NCBI GenBank assembly: GCA_964585635.1
Contig: CAZPEV010000001.1
Location: forward strand, 1 to 64,000
DNA length: 64,000 nt
DNA from: CAZPEV01 sp964585635
Lineage (GTDB): Bacteria; Zixibacteria; MSB-5A5; GN15; JAAZOE01
Direction of reading: 5' to 3'
Part shown: piece by piece, positions 1 through 10,898 of the stretch
Numbering within the stretch: position 1 is the stretch's first letter
Layout of the letters: every line of letters begins with the position of its first letter
Position numbers and translations under genes: made by a program
Notes under the pieces: model-generated
The model's database searches: none
What the model was told of the DNA's origin: nothing
Seen by the model: the letters and a program-made list of their open reading frames with translations, nothing else

Positions 1-1
1 G

Positions 2-2278
2 GCGCGCACGCCGCTGATCATATCCGGCGCCGTGGCCAACCCCGACGCCGGCCGATACAACGAGATGAAGCCGTACGTCAGCGAGCTGGTGCGGCGGCAA
101 AACCAGTTGATCGGCGACAAGATCGCCGAAGCCGAGAAGATGCTGGCCGGCGGCAACGGCGATGACTTTCAGATCGGCTTTGACTTGCTGATGGCCCAGC
201 GCGGCGCCCCCAAGCACAAACGCTTTATGAAGCTGGTCAAGGAGATCGGCGTCAAGAGGCTGATCACCCAGGTCGAGTCGTCCCTCATGCGCGACAAGAA
301 ACTGTTCGAACTGGACGAGCAATTGTATTACGTCATCGACGAGCGCGAGCACACGATTGACCTGACCGACAACGGCCGGCTGCAATTCCCCAAGGACGTG
401 CAGGAGCTCTTCACCATCCCCGATATCGCCACCGAGTTGTCGGCGCTCATGGGAAATGAGGAGATGGTTGAGGAGGAACGGTCGCGGCGCAGCGATGAAA
501 TCTACAAGCTGCACGGAATCCGGTCGGAAAAAGTCCATAACATCAGCCAATTGCTCCGGGCCTATTCGCTGTACGAGAAGAACGTGGAATACGTCGTGCA
601 GGACGGCAAGGTGGTCATCGTCGACGAGTTCACCGGCCGCCTGATGTCGGGACGGCGGTACTCGGACGGCCTGCACGAGGCGATCGAGGCCAAAGAAGGG
701 GTGAAGATCGAGGCCCAGACGCAGACGTTGGCCACCATTACCATTCAGAATTACTTCCGCATGTATGAGAAGCTGGCCGGCATGACCGGCACGGCCGAGA
801 CCGAGGCGGCCGAATTCTTTGACATCTACAAGCTGGACGTGGTGGTCATCCCGACCAACCGACCGGTGCGCCGCACCGAATTCGAGGACCAGATCTTCCG
901 GACGCGGAAGGAAAAATACGGGGCCATCGTCGACGAAATCGTCCGTTTGCACAACGAGGGCCGGCCGGTGTTGGTCGGGACGGTATCGGTCGAGGTCTCG
1001 GAGGTGCTGTCGCGCATGCTGCAACGGGTCGGGATACAGCACAACGTGCTCAACGCCAAGCGGCACCAGCAGGAGGCCGGCATCGTTGCCTCCGCCGGCC
1101 AGGCGGGCGCGGTCACCATCGCCACCAACATGGCCGGCCGCGGCACCGATATCAAGCTCGGCCCCGGAGTCGTGGATAAGGGAGGCCTGCATATCCTGGG
1201 AACCGAGCGCCACGAGGCGCGGCGGATCGACCGGCAGTTGCGCGGCCGCGCCGGACGACAGGGAGACCCTGGATCGTCGCAATTTTTCCTGTCTCTCGAA
1301 GATGATTTGATGCGGCTGTTCGGGTCGGACCGGATCGCCGGCGTCATGGATCGTTTGGGGGTCAAAGAGGGTGACGTCATCACTCATCCGATGATCACGC
1401 GGGCCATCGAGCGGGCTCAGAAGCGTGTGGAAGCACAAAACTTCGCCATCCGCAAGCACACCCTCAAATACGACGACGTCATGAACCAGCAACGGCAGGT
1501 GATCTACGCCCGCCGCCTGGATGCGCTCGACAATCCCGATATCAAGGCCGGTATCCTGGAGTTGATCGAGCTGACCATCGAAACGTTTATGGACGCCAAC
1601 TGTCCGCCCAACGAATACCCCGAAACCTGGAACATGGAGGAACTACACAAGCAGTTGGAGTATACCTTCCTGCTCAACCTCCAGATCAAGCCGGAGGAAG
1701 TCCCGCAACTGACCCGGGAAACGCTGTACGACCATGTCCAGAAGGCCGTCATGACCATCTATGAAACCAAGGAGAAGGCCTACGGCCCCGACCTGATGCG
1801 CCGCCTGGAGAAATTTGCGGCGCTGGTGACGATCGATCAGTACTGGCGGGATCATCTCAATGAGATAGACGAGTTGCGCACCGGCATCGGCCTGCGGGCC
1901 TATGGCCAGCGCGACCCCCTCCTGGAATACAAGAAAGAAGCCTTCGGCATGTTCGCCCGGATGGTCGAGGAGATCGACAAGGAAATCGTCGGCAAGGTCT
2001 TTCGGATGCAGATCAATGTCCAACCGCCGCCCCGCCCCGAACGGCGCAGCTCGCAGATGGTAGCCAGTCATGCCGACGCCACCGGGATGGGGATATCCTC
2101 GCTTCGTCAGGGAGAGGGTGAGGGGGTGGAAGAAGGAAGCCCGATGGCCGAGGCCAGCGAACGGGGAACGGTCAAGCCGATGCGCCGCGCCGCCCCCAAG
2201 GTCGGACGGAACGATCCCTGCCCCTGCGGGTCGGGCAAGAAATACAAGAAATGCCACGGCCGGGACGAACAGGATTGA
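2..2278 (+). CDS. secA: Protein translocase subunit SecA (5'-truncated by window edge)
   Basis: ATPase motor of the Sec pathway, pushing unfolded precursors through SecYEG at the inner membrane. The reading frame is open to the left edge and already reads [12 protein letters not shown] sequence, so the true start lies upstream and the GTG at 32 is not the start. Visible landmarks are the [20 protein letters not shown] block opening the second nucleotide-binding domain, [14 protein letters not shown] (motif V), [20 protein letters not shown] (motif VI), the [14 protein letters not shown] scaffold helix, and a C-terminal zinc-binding tail [14 protein letters not shown]. About 758 codons are present; the missing part would be the first nucleotide-binding domain. 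A TGA stop is followed 14 bases later by the next gene, suggesting cotranscription. Confidence 0.97.
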   Translation, partial: ARTPLIISGAVANPDAGRYNEMKPYVSELVRRQNQLIGDKIAEAEKMLAGGNGDDFQIGFDLLMAQRGAPKHKRFMKLVKEIGVKRLITQVESSLMRDKKLFELDEQLYYVIDEREHTIDLTDNGRLQFPKDVQELFTIPDIATELSALMGNEEMVEEERSRRSDEIYKLHGIRSEKVHNISQLLRAYSLYEKNVEYVVQDGKVVIVDEFTGRLMSGRRYSDGLHEAIEAKEGVKIEAQTQTLATITIQNYFRMYEKLAGMTGTAETEAAEFFDIYKLDVVVIPTNRPVRRTEFEDQIFRTRKEKYGAIVDEIVRLHNEGRPVLVGTVSVEVSEVLSRMLQRVGIQHNVLNAKRHQQEAGIVASAGQAGAVTIATNMAGRGTDIKLGPGVVDKGGLHILGTERHEARRIDRQLRGRAGRQGDPGSSQFFLSLEDDLMRLFGSDRIAGVMDRLGVKEGDVITHPMITRAIERAQKRVEAQNFAIRKHTLKYDDVMNQQRQVIYARRLDALDNPDIKAGILELIELTIETFMDANCPPNEYPETWNMEELHKQLEYTFLLNLQIKPEEVPQLTRETLYDHVQKAVMTIYETKEKAYGPDLMRRLEKFAALVTIDQYWRDHLNEIDELRTGIGLRAYGQRDPLLEYKKEAFGMFARMVEEIDKEIVGKVFRMQINVQPPPRPERRSSQMVASHADATGMGISSLRQGEGEGVEEGSPMAEASERGTVKPMRRAAPKVGRNDPCPCGSGKKYKKCHGRDEQD

Positions 2279-2292
2279 TCTGACGCAGACCC

Positions 2293-3777
2293 ATGATCGT
2301 GCGACGGAAAGCAGGCCTGATCCTCGCGGCGGCTCTGGCGGCCGCCGCCCCAGTAATATATTTCCGTATCCCGCTGTTCTATTTTTCGCCCGACATGCAG
2401 TATGTGAAGGCGAAAATATTGCGGGTGGCCGCCGGTGAACTGTTCGCCGATCCGATCTCCGGCTATGCCAACTTCCATCCGCCTTTCTATCATCTCTTCC
2501 TCTCCCTCTTTGCCCGAGCCGGAGTCCCCCTCGATCCGCTCCTGACAGCCGTCACGGTCGCAAATGTATGCCTGATCTTTTTGACCACCTTTCTGGTCTT
2601 GCGACGGTTCTTCAATGACGACACGGCCTTTCTCGCCACCTTGTTGCTGCCCTTTGTCTTTCAACACATGGGGTCGTGGGATCTTTTCTTGGCCACCGCC
2701 TTTTACTTCTCGGTGCCGCTGTATCTGGCCGGGCTGTGGCTCTATCTGGCCCCGTCGCCAACCAAGCGGGAATCGACGATTGCGGCGGTGCTATGGGGGG
2801 CGGCCTTTCTTGTCTCCCCGGTATACGTCTTCTTGATCGGATTTACTTTCCTTTATGAACTGTCGCTGTCCGGACGGAGGCGCCGGGCGATCGAAATGAT
2901 CGGCGTCTTCTTTCTGATGCTGATGCCCTTCTTCTATCAGGCATATGTCGTCGGCAAGGCCGGCATGGCGGCGACCTCGACCTTTGCCTTCTGGCGCGGT
3001 CTGCCAGGCCGGGACTGGTTTCAGAAGCTGGCAATCTCTCTCCTGGCGCCGGTCGACGGCAACCTGACCAACTGGCAAATCATCCCCTCGCTGGCATTGG
3101 TGGTCTTGGGAATTATCGGACTCAGGCGCTTCAGACCGCGCTTGGCCTATCCGGCCATCGCGGGCGTAGCCTACCTGTTCACGGCATACCATTTTAGCTT
3201 CGCCTATGCTTCCCGAATACTCTTTTTTCCGACCCTGATCCTGGTGGCCTCGGCCGTGCAATGGTTGCGGGCCGGCGTTTCGCGGCGGGCGCTTGTAACC
3301 GTTTCGCTGGCGCTGTTTATAATGGTCGGCTATGGCGATCATCTCATAAGATCGTTCTCCCATTATCGCGAGCAGATCCCCGGGTTTGCGACCTACTTCA
3401 AGGCGGGACCGGGGCTATGGGCCAATCTGGGCAAGTATGCCAAGCCGGATGACTGCGTTCTGGCCACCGACTTCGCCTATCGCATGTTTATTCTGCCGAA
3501 TATCCCCGTGCATGGGCTTTTGGCCTACCGCTCAGGGGAGTATTTCCAACTGGGGGCGGACCTATCGAAACGGATGTATGAGGCGTATAATCAGTTGATG
3601 GAATGCACTGATATCGAGACGATTGAACGAATCTGTGCGCAATATAATATCCGTGCGGCCGTGGCCAGCGAAATCAAAGAGCTGGAGCTGCCGGTATTCC
3701 GCACGCTGACCGACCATTGGCCGATCGTCTACCGGGACGTCTACTTCCGCATCTATCAGCGGCCGGGATCACGATAG
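2293..3777 (+). CDS. Polytopic membrane protein, GT-C glycosyltransferase-like
   Basis: A 494-residue integral membrane protein with roughly ten hydrophobic segments from residue 8 to about 350, followed by a soluble C-terminal part of about 140 residues that ends in an RDVYFRIYQR strand. An acidic residue early in the first external loop (FSPDMQYVKAK) and the alternation of long loops with helices resemble GT-C enzymes, which move sugars from polyprenyl-phosphate donors on the outer face of the inner membrane. No family signature is decisive, so the function is inferred. It sits 14 bases after secA and just before a lipoprotein gene. Start ATG 2293 is the first in frame. Confidence 0.6.
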   Translation: MIVRRKAGLILAAALAAAAPVIYFRIPLFYFSPDMQYVKAKILRVAAGELFADPISGYANFHPPFYHLFLSLFARAGVPLDPLLTAVTVANVCLIFLTTFLVLRRFFNDDTAFLATLLLPFVFQHMGSWDLFLATAFYFSVPLYLAGLWLYLAPSPTKRESTIAAVLWGAAFLVSPVYVFLIGFTFLYELSLSGRRRRAIEMIGVFFLMLMPFFYQAYVVGKAGMAATSTFAFWRGLPGRDWFQKLAISLLAPVDGNLTNWQIIPSLALVVLGIIGLRRFRPRLAYPAIAGVAYLFTAYHFSFAYASRILFFPTLILVASAVQWLRAGVSRRALVTVSLALFIMVGYGDHLIRSFSHYREQIPGFATYFKAGPGLWANLGKYAKPDDCVLATDFAYRMFILPNIPVHGLLAYRSGEYFQLGADLSKRMYEAYNQLMECTDIETIERICAQYNIRAAVASEIKELELPVFRTLTDHWPIVYRDVYFRIYQRPGSR

Positions 3778-3797
3778 CGAAAGGAGCATCGTTGCGT

Positions 3798-4484
3798 ATG
3801 AGATGCAAGCGCTCGATTGCAGGCGGGGTGTCGGCTATGCGGCGCATGACCCTGCTGACGGTGGTGCTGGCGGTGACGGGATTGGTCGGCCAATCCTGCC
3901 ATGACGAGAAGGATCCGTCAACCTCGATTCCGCCGATCTTCTCGGTGACGCCGGTCGACCTCTCCGGGGCGTATGATCCCTCGGATTCGACCCTAGGGGA
4001 CATCAAGTTCATCCCGCCGGTCATCGTGCCCTTCGGAGCGGTCCTGGATCAATATCACCTTTCGCCGGCGATCGAATACTATACCCGCCCGGAGGCGCCG
4101 GTCCGGGCCGTTGCCGCCGGGTTGATCGAAGCGGTGACAGCCAATCCCCCGGAGCAGGGTGATTACGAAATCAGAGTGACCTGTAGTCCCGGGTCGGATT
4201 ATACCGTCATCTATGATCATCTGCTCGACGTCGTCGTGCAGGCGGGGATTCGGGTCGCGCCGGGAGACACTCTGGGAACAGCCGGCACCTGGTCGGACAA
4301 GCTCCGCCGGACGGAGTTGCAGGTCAACCTGGGGGACGGCAATAACACCCGATCATATTGCCCCCTGAACTATGGCGATTCCAGCTTCATGGATGGGCAC
4401 CGGCGGCTGCTGCGAGAATATACCGCTCGTATTGTTACTCCCGCCTACGACACCCTGTGCCTATCCGGACCGGTAATTCCTTGA
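3798..4484 (+). CDS. Lipoprotein with degenerate M23/LytM-like domain
   Basis: The frame opens at 3717, but the start is placed at ATG 3798 (TTG 3792 is possible), downstream of AAGGAG at 3781-3786. This gives a short signal region, LAVTGLVGQSC, with a cysteine suitable for lipidation. The mature part contains APVRAVAAGLIEAV, YTVIYDHL and APGDTLGTAGTW, which follow the beta-strand pattern of LytM/M23 endopeptidases. The zinc-binding residues are not all there: the usual H-x-H strand reads TELQVN. A catalytic role is therefore doubtful, and it may be a peptidoglycan- or envelope-binding pseudoenzyme. It lies 20 bases after the membrane protein gene. Confidence 0.6.
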   Translation: MRCKRSIAGGVSAMRRMTLLTVVLAVTGLVGQSCHDEKDPSTSIPPIFSVTPVDLSGAYDPSDSTLGDIKFIPPVIVPFGAVLDQYHLSPAIEYYTRPEAPVRAVAAGLIEAVTANPPEQGDYEIRVTCSPGSDYTVIYDHLLDVVVQAGIRVAPGDTLGTAGTWSDKLRRTELQVNLGDGNNTRSYCPLNYGDSSFMDGHRRLLREYTARIVTPAYDTLCLSGPVIP

Positions 4485-4530
4485 TCCTCCCTGGGATACC
4501 ACCGGGCCATTATGCAAGCGGGGTCACAAA

Positions 4531-4914
4531 GTGAAACGATTTGCACTTTATCAACTGCCGCTGATCCTATATGCCGGGATGGTATTTGCCGTTTCCTCTC
4601 TGTCGCAGCTTCCGGATCCGGGTCTGGACATCCCCAACCTTGATAAGTTGGCTCATTGCGGGGAGTATTTGATTTTCGGACTTCTGGCGGTCCGGGCCGC
4701 GGCCAACGGCGGCAGGAAACAGGCCGGCCGGAGAGTCTACCTGTTGGCCGCTTTGATCTCAATCGCTTATGCCGCCTCGGATGAATACCATCAATCATTT
4801 GTGGTGGGACGAACGGCCGATTGGCGCGATTTCGCCGCCGACGTATTGGGCATAACGGCCGGGATTTTCGTCTATGTGGCATATTCACGAAGGAATCGGG
4901 CAAAGACGATCTGA
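4531..4914 (+). CDS. VanZ-like family membrane protein
   Basis: A 127-residue protein with about four transmembrane segments. The conserved VanZ-like blocks are visible: DKLAHCGEYLIFGLL, then ASDEYHQSFVVGRTADWRDFAADVLG. VanZ was first seen as a teicoplanin-resistance accessory protein, but most homologues, like this one, stand alone with unknown function in the envelope. Start is a GTG at 4531 with only a weak ribosome site; no in-frame ATG lies before the conserved region. It closes the secA-side gene run; a promoter for the next gene follows at about 4981. Confidence 0.85.
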   Translation: MKRFALYQLPLILYAGMVFAVSSLSQLPDPGLDIPNLDKLAHCGEYLIFGLLAVRAAANGGRKQAGRRVYLLAALISIAYAASDEYHQSFVVGRTADWRDFAADVLGITAGIFVYVAYSRRNRAKTI

Positions 4915-4980
4915 ATTCGGCATGATTCATGCAGGATGGTGAAGCGGACATCCGTGCCCGGTTTATGAGGCAATTGCTTG

Positions 4981-5008
4981 TTGACAAGGATGGAAATGAT
5001 CGTATATT
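4981..5008 (+). promoter_or_regulatory. Sigma-70-type promoter for the giant cohesin-like gene
   Basis: TTGACA at 4981-4986 and TATATT at 5003-5008 with a 16-base spacer. Transcription would start near 5015, about 90 bases before the ATG at 5108. Confidence 0.6.
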
Positions 5009-5107
5009 CTTATCAGGTGGATTGCGTAACCGTGCCTAATAAACGGTCCCCCAACTACTTCTTTGGGATACGGCATGTCATATCATGTTTTTGTGAGGAG
5101 GTCATCG

Positions 5108-8100
5108 ATGAATAGGATGGTGGCGTTTGTCGCTGTTGCAGCCTTGGTGCTGCTCGGCTCGTGGGCGTTAGCCGAGCCGACCGACCAAATGGTTCCGGAT
5201 CCCGGTATACCGGATACGCTCCGCATCGCCAATGTCACGGCCAACGCCGGCCAGAAGGCGATCGTGGACGTCAATTTCTACAACGACGAAGAGCTGGGCG
5301 GCCTGACCATGCCGTTGAAATGGAGTTCACCCGATATCACCCTCGATTCGGTGTCATTTGTGGGCAGCCGAGTGAATTATCTGAATGTCAAACCGGTTGC
5401 GATCGACAATCCCAACCAGCAGGTCAAGATCGGCGCCGTCGTGCTCTTCGAGAGTTACATTCCCACCGGCAGCGGACTGGCCTGCCGTCTCTTTTTCAAC
5501 ATTCCGCCGGGAACGCCGGATCAAGCAGTCACGATTGACAGTGCCTTCATCGATCCGGCCGAGCTTCTTTTCACCCTCACAAACAGTTTCAATTTCACGC
5601 CGCAGATGCAAAAAGGCACGCTGACCATCGGCAATCCCAAGCCGACGATAGACCTTTCGCCGACGACCTTTGCCTTTGACGCCACCCAGGGCGGCGCCAA
5701 TCCCGCTTCGCAAATACTCACGATTACCAACGCCGGCGCCGGAACTTTGAACTGGACGGCGACCAAGTCGCAGACATGGTTGACCTTGAATCCGACCTCC
5801 GGAAGCGTGAGTGGGTCGGTCACGGTCAGCGTCAACATCACCGGATTGACGGCCAATACCTACAAAGATACAATCGTGGTCACCGATCCCAATGCCACCA
5901 ACAGCCCGCAGAAGGTGCCGGTAACCTTGGTTGTCGCTCCGCCGCCGAAGCCGACCATCGCGGTATCGCCACTCTTCTTTACGTTTAATGGTACTGTGGG
6001 AGGGGGCAATCCCAGCCCGCAGACGTTGAGCATTACCAACTCCGGCCAGGGAACGCTGAATTGGACGGTGTCGAAGTTGGCGGCTTGGCTGACGCTGAAT
6101 CCAACCTCCGGGAGTGTCAGCGGATCGGTCAGCGTCAGCGTGAATATCACCGGATTGACCGGCGGCACGTACAAAGACACCATCGTGGTTTCCGATCCGA
6201 ATGCCACCAACAGCCCGCAAAAGGTGCCGGTGACCTTAGTTGTCACCCAACCGACGATCGCGGTTTCACCGCTCCTCTTCACCTTTAACGCCACCGTGGG
6301 AGGAGGCAATCCCAGCCCGCAGACGCTGAGCATTACCAACTCCGGCCAGGGAACGCTGAACTGGACTGCGTCAAAGACAGCGGCTTGGCTAACGCTGAAT
6401 CCAACCTCCGGGAGTGTCAGCGGATCGGTCAGCGTCAGCGTGAATANNNNNNNNNNNNNNNNNNNNNNNNNNNNNNNNNNNNNNNNNNNNNNNNNNNNNN
6501 NNNNNNNNNNNNNNNNNNNNNNNNNNNNNNNNNNNNNNNNNNNNNNTCAGCGTCAGCGTGAATATCACCGGATTGACCGGCGGCACGTACAAAGACACCA
6601 TTGTGGTTTCCGACCCGAATGCCACCAACAACCCGCAGAAGGTGCCGGTAACGCTGGTCATAACCGCGGCGCCGAAGCCGTCGATCTTCCTCTCCCCGGC
6701 CGCATTCACCTTTAATGCCGTTGTGGGGGGCGCCAATCCGGAGGCGCAAGTTATGAACATAAGCAGCGTCGAGACCGGGACGCTGCACTGGACCGTGACC
6801 AAACATGCCGGGTGGCTGACCGTCAATCCGTCGGCGGGGACCGGTGATGGACCGGTGACGCTGGCCGTCGACATTGCCGGCCTGGCGGATGGAATCTATG
6901 TCGATACCATCCTCGTCTCCGATCCCGGTGCGGGCAATTCCCCGCAGAAAGCATATGTTACGTTGACCGTCTCGGCCCAACCCAAGCCAACCATCAGCGT
7001 GATTCCGATGATTCTGGCCTTCCAGGCCACCGTAGGGGATCCCAACCCGCCGTCGCAATCGTTTGCGATCATCAACGTCGGCCAGGGAACATTGAACTGG
7101 TGGGCGATGAAAAAGAAAGCCGCCTGGCTGTCGTTCTCTCCGGCCTCGGGGATCGGAAACGACACGGTCACGGTGGACGTGGATATTGCCGGGCTGGTTC
7201 CCAACACTTATGTCGACACGATTGATGTCAACGACAGCACCTCCACCAACGGCCGGGTGAATGTCACGATCGTCCTGGAAATCAAACCGAAGTTTGTGCT
7301 TCCGGACAGCGTTCTTGTAGCGCATGTGAACACGTTGGCCGGCGGCCAGGCCGTGATCGACATTGAGTACAAGAACTTTTCCAGGACCTCCGGTCTCTAT
7401 CTGCCGCTGCAGTTCAACGGCCAGCATATGAAGTGCGATTCGGTCTCTTTCGTCGGCAGCCGCGTCGCCTATATGGAACAGAAGGTTGTGTCAATCGACA
7501 ACGACCTGTGGTATGTCGGTATCGGCGCCATTCCGGTTTCGACACCGATGCTTGAGCCGGGGTCGGGTCTTCTGGCCAGACTCTACTTTTCGACTGATTC
7601 GCTGTCGCCGACCATGTTTGCCGCGATCGACAGCAGCTTTATTCCGCCGATGGGCGAGTTCTATTTCGCCGACAGCCTGTTGGAACCCAAGCCGACGGTC
7701 CTCTTCCCCGGCGGCGTCTACATTACGGCGGTAACCGAGCAGCCCTGTTTCTCCTTCCCGACCGACACCATCCATTTCGTCGGCCAATTCGGCGAGCCAA
7801 TACCCTCGATCAGTCTGCCGGTCTCCAATCCCTGCAGCGGTACGCTGCTCTGGACGGCGAGCCAATATGCCGATTGGCTGATCGTAACCCCGACGACCGG
7901 CACCCAGGGCACGCTGGTCAAATTCCAGGTGGATACGACCGATTTGACGCCGGGGAGTTACATCACCGCGGTGACGTTCACGTCAAACGCCTCCAACAGC
8001 ATGGTGCAGATTATCGTGACCTTGAACCTGCAGGGGAGCGCGATTATTCACCTCTCCGACACGCTCGTGAATCTGGGCGATGTCTGCCTCAACGATACCG

Positions 8101-9953
8101 TGCCGGGCGCCATCGAAATCACCAACGAAGGGTCCGGCATCATGAATTGGACGGCCAGCGCCTCTCCAGGGATCGAGCTGGTTAATAGCACCGGCGTAGC
8201 GCCATCGTTGCTGGAGTTTTACACGCTCATGCATCTCGGCCTTGGAAACCACGAGCTGCAAATCGTCGTGGCCTCTCCCGAGGCCTCCAATTCGCCGCAA
8301 ATCGTTAAGATAAGATTCACGGTGATAGATTGCGGCCAGTGCTCATTCGATATCGCCGAGGTCAACACCCAACCGGGTATGCCGGTGGCGGTGCCGATCA
8401 TTGCCCACGGCATCGAGAACATCGTCGGGGTGGAATTCCATATCGGATTCAATCCCGGTGTAGTGCACGCGGATTCAGTAACCTCGGCCTACCTGTTCAA
8501 TCCGCTCATCGGGTTTACGAGCGGCCAGATCCACTATGTCTGGGACAGCCTCCCCGACCCGGTCACCATTCCGGACGGCCAGCCGATCGTCACCCTCTGG
8601 TTCACCGCGGTCGGCCAGGCGGGCGAGACAAGCCCGCTGGTGTGGCTGGGGAATAAAGAGATTGTCGATCCCGACGGCCACGTCATCAACGGCCTGGTCT
8701 TTTGCGATGGCAGCGTGACGATCGTTTCCGAGGGGAATGATGTCTCCGGAAAGATCGTGTACTATGATTTGGTTAAGCCGGTTCCGGAAGTAACGGTGGA
8801 ACTGATGGGCGATTTCGACGACGTCGACTTCACCGACCAGTTGGGTCAGTATGGCTTTGAGGATGTGATGGCCGGGATTTATAACGTCAAGCCGTCGCGC
8901 GATGACAACGATTCCGGCGTGACGGTGGCAGATATTCTCAAGATTCGCCGCCATATCGCCTTTGTTGAACCGTTTACCTCACCCTACCAGATGGTTGCAG
9001 CCGACGTCAACTTGAGCCATACCGTCAGCGTGGCCGACGTCGTCGTTATCCGGCGGTATCTGGCCGAGCTCGATATCCTGGCCAGCGGCAACTGGGCCTT
9101 TATCCCTGAGAGCTTTGCCATGAACATGAACAACTGGTACCTGGCGCCGCGCGAACTGACCGTGTGGGTAACCAACTTCGACATCGCCGACTCGAATTTC
9201 GTCGGCGTTCGGATGGGTGACGTCAACAACACCTGGGGCGGACCGGTGATGTATGCCAAGACGCTGGTCGGCGCTCCGGTGAATCTGGCGGTCCAGAACT
9301 GCTCCGGCGCGCTCGGCCAGACCGTGACGGTGCCGGTTACCGTCGCCCAGGCGCCGTCGATGGCAGGCATGGAATTGCACCTGCGGTACGACCCGGCGGT
9401 GCTGACCTTCGCCGGCGTCACGTCCGATATGCTGAGCGATATGACGATTAACGGAACCGGCGGCGCGGTGCATGTGATCTGGGAAGACATGGGTTCGCCC
9501 AAGACGATTTCCAGTGCGCAGACGGTCGTGACGGTCTCATTTGTCGTGACCGGCCACACCTCAGGGGCGTCCGAGATCGCCTTTACCCGGGCGGAGGTCG
9601 TCAATGAGATCGGCGACGTCTATCCCCTGAGCCTCACCAACGGTCTCTTTCTGGTCGGGGGCCCGTCGGCCCTGCCGGATGCGTACGCGCTGGAGCAGAA
9701 CATTCCCAATCCGTTCAATCCGCAGACGACCATCCGGGCGACCATGCCGACGCCGGGCGAATACACCCTGACCGTCTATAACATTATGGGTGAGAAGATT
9801 CGCGAATATCGTGGTTCTCATGAGGCCGGTCAGCTCGAATTCGTATGGGACGGCAAGAACGAAGCCGGCCAGACGCAGGCCACCGGCATCTATCTCTACC
9901 GCTTCCAAGCGGGAACGTTTGTCGCCACGCGCCAAATGGTGCTGGTGAAATAG
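5108..9953 (+). CDS. Giant secreted multidomain protein: cohesin-like, BACON-like repeats, dockerin-like, sorting domain (interrupted by assembly gap)
   Basis: Start ATG 5108 has GAGGAG seven bases upstream and a clean signal peptide (residues 1-21, ending WALA). Domains in order by nucleotide: cohesin-like 5200-5630; BACON-like repeats of about 100 residues from 5641 to 7290 (LSITNSGQGTLNWT, LTLNPTSGSVSG, TYKDTIVVSDPN), some nearly identical with a 300-base period; a second cohesin-like domain 7299-7725; two diverged BACON-like domains 7740-8330; a third cohesin-like domain 8335-8730; a dockerin-like segment about 8890-9225 with two calcium-loop candidates (DNDSGVTVADILKIRRH and ADVNLSHTVSVADVVVIRRY); a fourth cohesin-like domain 9280-9655; and a C-terminal domain with NIPNPFNPQTTI, as in proteins sorted by type IX-like secretion. 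The 100-N run at 6447-6546 breaks the frame only artificially. Probably a cell-surface or extracellular scaffold protein. Confidence 0.85.
5641..7290 (+). repeat. Tandem BACON-like domain repeats, about 300-bp period
   Basis: Five units begin near 5641, 5951, 6251, 6673 and 6985. Units 2 and 3 are nearly identical in DNA over their shared length with a period of exactly 300 bases (5951 and 6251 both begin CCGAC-ATCGCGGT). Units 1, 4 and 5 are diverged. The recent duplication explains the assembly break in unit 3. Confidence 0.85.
6447..6546. other. Assembly gap (100 N) inside the repeat array
   Basis: The 18 bases before the gap and the 18 bases after it are identical (TCAGCGTCAGCGTGAATA), and merging them restores one reading frame. 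The true gap is therefore either zero, with an 18-base overlap, or a whole number of collapsed 300-base repeats. Confidence 0.95.
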
Positions 9954-10038
9954 GCCGGTAAACGAATCGGTACGGGCGGCCGGCAGCGTTGCCGGCCGCT
10001 CGCAATCGTGGATGATAGACCTGTCCCGTGGAGGGTTT

Positions 10039-10800
10039 ATGAAAAGTATGCAGGCCCTGTTCGCGATCATCGCGCTGGCGGTCGTCCTGACGCAGGCGGC
10101 GCCGGTCGCGGCCATCGAGCTTATTATCCCCAACCTCGACGCCGCCCCCTTCGAGCCGCTGCCGGTGCCGGTGACGGTCAAGGGATTCAGCGCCGTGGCC
10201 GGAGTCGAGTTGCACATCGAGTACAGCACCGCCAACTTGACGCTCGATTCCATCACCTCAGCCTATCTGCACGATGCCACGACCAACATCGCCATCCCGG
10301 GCAAGGTTCACGTGGTATGGGAAGATTACACCAATCCGATTACGCTGGCCGACGGGACGGCCCTGCTGGTGATGTACTTCACGTTGACGGGCAACGCCTC
10401 CGGCACGACGGCGGTGTCGTTTGTCGGTAATGTCGAACTGGTCAGCGCCAACGGGATGCCGTTCTCGGTCTCCGCGACGAGCGGCGGGGTGAATATCACC
10501 CCCAGCGACGCCGACGACGGCCGCAATCCCCTGCCGCTGCAGTTTGAGCTGCTCCAGAACTTTCCCAATCCGTTCAATCCCTCGACCACGATCGCCTATT
10601 CGGTCGCCAAGGCGGCCGACCTGCAGTTGGCCGTCTTCAACGTCGCCGGTCAGGTGGTCGACCGGATCGAACTGGGACGCAAGGCTCCGGGGATGTATAC
10701 GTTGACGTACCTGCCGAGCAATCTGCCCAGCGGCATATACACCTATCGGCTGACCGGTGACGGCATCAGCCAATCGCGGGAGATGATTCTGATCAAGTAA
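10039..10800 (+). CDS. Secreted cohesin-like protein with C-terminal sorting domain
   Basis: About 253 residues. Start ATG 10039 follows GGAGGG closely; the frame is open from 10012, but the signal peptide MKSMQALFAIIALAVVLTQA begins here. Residues about 25-150 form a cohesin-like beta-sandwich (VAGVELHIEYSTANLTLDSI, GKVHVVWEDY) closely resembling the cohesin-like modules of the preceding giant protein. The C-terminal 85 residues begin LLQNFPNPFNPSTTIAYSV and end SREMILIK, the FlgD-like/type-A sorting domain of FCB secreted proteins. It probably acts at the cell surface with the upstream gene, possibly as a partner of its dockerin-like segment. That interaction is inference. Confidence 0.8.
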   Translation: MKSMQALFAIIALAVVLTQAAPVAAIELIIPNLDAAPFEPLPVPVTVKGFSAVAGVELHIEYSTANLTLDSITSAYLHDATTNIAIPGKVHVVWEDYTNPITLADGTALLVMYFTLTGNASGTTAVSFVGNVELVSANGMPFSVSATSGGVNITPSDADDGRNPLPLQFELLQNFPNPFNPSTTIAYSVAKAADLQLAVFNVAGQVVDRIELGRKAPGMYTLTYLPSNLPSGIYTYRLTGDGISQSREMILIK

Positions 10801-10832
10801 GGCAACCGATAAATGGGCTTGGATAAAACACA

Positions 10833-10859
10833 AAAAGGAAGCCGTTGCGGCTTCCTTTT
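10833..10859. terminator. Bidirectional rho-independent terminator
   Basis: Perfect 12-bp stem (AAAAGGAAGCCG, loop TTG, CGGCTTCCTTTT) flanked by A-run and T-run. It ends both the plus-strand cohesin-like gene and the minus-strand PorV-like gene, which converge here. Confidence 0.9.
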
Positions 10860-10898
10860 CGTGTCTATGTAGGAGTGCCCGATTGTCGGTGCCGGGAC

